Source of the DNA: Planctomycetaceae bacterium
Lineage (GTDB): Bacteria > Planctomycetota > Planctomycetia > Pirellulales > Thermoguttaceae
Reading direction: 5' to 3'
DNA length: 5,725 nt
NCBI GenBank assembly: GCA_031257725.1
Contig: JAIROD010000314.1
Location: 1-5,725 of the forward strand
In this document: positions 5,081-5,725 of the stretch, piece after piece
Position numbering within the stretch: the stretch's first letter is position 1
How the letters are laid out: the number at the start of each line of letters is the position of its first letter
Program-made: the position numbers and the translations under genes
Notes under the pieces: model-generated
Told to the model about the DNA's origin: nothing
Databases searched by the model: none
What the model saw: only the letters and a program-made list of their open reading frames with translations

Positions 5081-5544
5081 ACAGTATTATCAGTAAGATC
5101 ATCAATTCTTCCACAGAACAGGCTAATTCTGTTTCACCGCGAATTGTTATCATGTTAGATGGTCGCGGCAGCCGGCTTTATCATCCCGGTGAAACTCTTG
5201 CCGGCAGTTATCGGTTTGATTTTGTGGGCGGCGATGATATTCAGGCGGTCGAATGTTCCATTCTTTGGCACACGGAAGGAAAAGGCAGTGAAGATATGGG
5301 AGTTCACGCTTTCTGGCGGCACGCAACCGATGCCGGTGATTGGATTGATCCGCGCCAACCGGGACGATTCCGTACTGTATTACCGCAAAGTCCGTTATCT
5401 TATTCAGGAATTTTGATTAAGATTTATTGGTCGGTTCGTGTTAGGATTTTTCTTTCGGAGGGACGTGAAGCGGTGGAAGATTTAGCCTTCCGGCTCGGCA
5501 ATCTTCCCGATGTCCGTACTTTAAAACCTGTCGATCTTTCGTAA
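5077..5544 (+). CDS. Soluble arrestin-like (immunoglobulin-fold) protein, function unknown
   Basis: With the ATG at 5077 the product has 155 residues, no signal peptide and no membrane helix. YHPGETLAGSY (35-45) is the 'Y-x-P-G-E-x-l-x-G' strand typical of the arrestin N-terminal sandwich. VECSILWHTEGKGSED (58-73) follows as a paired strand with an acidic end, then RFRTVLPQSPLSYSG (97-111), the 'F-x-x-x-L-P-x-x-P-x-S-Y-x-G' turn, and IYWSVRVRIFL (116-126), matching the final strand of one lobe. It parallels the C-terminal domain of the upstream membrane protein, but is only one lobe and not a full two-lobed arrestin. It overlaps the previous stop as ATGA, so it is translationally coupled and probably made in fixed ratio with that protein, with which it may interact. 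The choice of ATG rests on the strong ribosome site. Fold assignment is by pattern; function is unknown. Confidence 0.75.
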   Translation: MNSIISKIINSSTEQANSVSPRIVIMLDGRGSRLYHPGETLAGSYRFDFVGGDDIQAVECSILWHTEGKGSEDMGVHAFWRHATDAGDWIDPRQPGRFRTVLPQSPLSYSGILIKIYWSVRVRIFLSEGREAVEDLAFRLGNLPDVRTLKPVDLS

Positions 5545-5725
5545 CTCTACTTCTTTGCATGGAAGCGCGTGTTGTTTGGATGTAAATGTCTATTTTAAAC
5601 GCGAAAGGTCGCGAAAAAAATAATATTCACACACTTTGTAATATTTCAGTCAAATTTGCGAAAACATCTTGTTATTGTTTCAACCTTATTTTCAACCTGA
5701 TTTTCTAACAAAACCATTTAACAAA
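5545..5725. other. Non-coding tail, with a repeat of the 5' regulatory word
   Basis: No gene is supported here: all three - strand frames are closed at once and no + start is followed by a useful open frame. TTTGTAATATTTCAGT (5635-5650) matches 182-197, upstream of the first gene, at 15 of 16 positions. A small CGCG hairpin (5600-5613) is followed by A's and not T's, so it is not a + strand terminator. The region probably holds the leader of a gene beyond the window. Confidence 0.5.

Noticed and set aside
4851..5153. Open frame of 100 codons on the - strand
   Set aside because: It lies opposite two well-supported coupled genes and shows only an accidental Leu/Ile-rich stretch.
5600..5613. 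CGCG-AAAGGT-CGCG hairpin as terminator of the operon
   Set aside because: The stem is only four base pairs and is followed by A's on the + strand. On the - strand it would be followed by only a short T run after a weak stem, and no - strand gene ends there.

Overview
This is a bacterial window of about 5.7 kb with moderate-to-low GC. It carries six genes, all on the + strand, in two groups separated by about 0.9 kb of repeat-rich non-coding DNA. The organism cannot be named from the sequence. A free-standing RNA polymerase alpha C-terminal-domain protein, a DUF3592-type membrane protein joined to an arrestin-like region, and several starts without a Shine-Dalgarno sequence fit a planctomycete, possibly an anaerobic or gut lineage. 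This is an inference held at low to moderate confidence.

Left part (1-2273): a 231-base leader holds a good candidate promoter whose -10 lies inside a 9+9 bp inverted repeat. It is followed by a FAD-dependent oxidoreductase of the geranylgeranyl-reductase-like (FixC/COG0644) group. After a 101-base gap with another inverted repeat and a candidate promoter comes a radical SAM protein of the COG0731 type. Both genes lack an obvious Shine-Dalgarno sequence, and nothing shows that they share a pathway.

Middle (2274-3181): no gene is supported. It holds a roughly 400-base imperfect palindrome (2313-2715) built from two inverted copies of a hairpin-rich repeat, with a 75-base asymmetric insert in the left arm. 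To its right are a perfect 7-bp tandem repeat, a further stem-loop candidate, and a run of helically phased A/T tracts leading into an extended -10 promoter.

Right part (3182-5544): a likely operon. It starts with a 59-residue single-pass membrane protein, then a stand-alone alpha-CTD protein with its DNA-contact residues intact, then a four-helix membrane protein with a DUF3592-like loop and an arrestin-like C-terminal domain, and last a soluble 155-residue arrestin-like protein. The last three are tightly packed (8-base gap, then an ATGA overlap) and are almost certainly co-translated. The most interesting reading is a membrane-plus-soluble pair of arrestin-like proteins encoded with a small nucleic-acid-binding regulator, downstream of curved A-tract DNA of the kind alpha-CTDs bind. 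The final 181 bases are non-coding and repeat part of the regulatory word found before the first gene.
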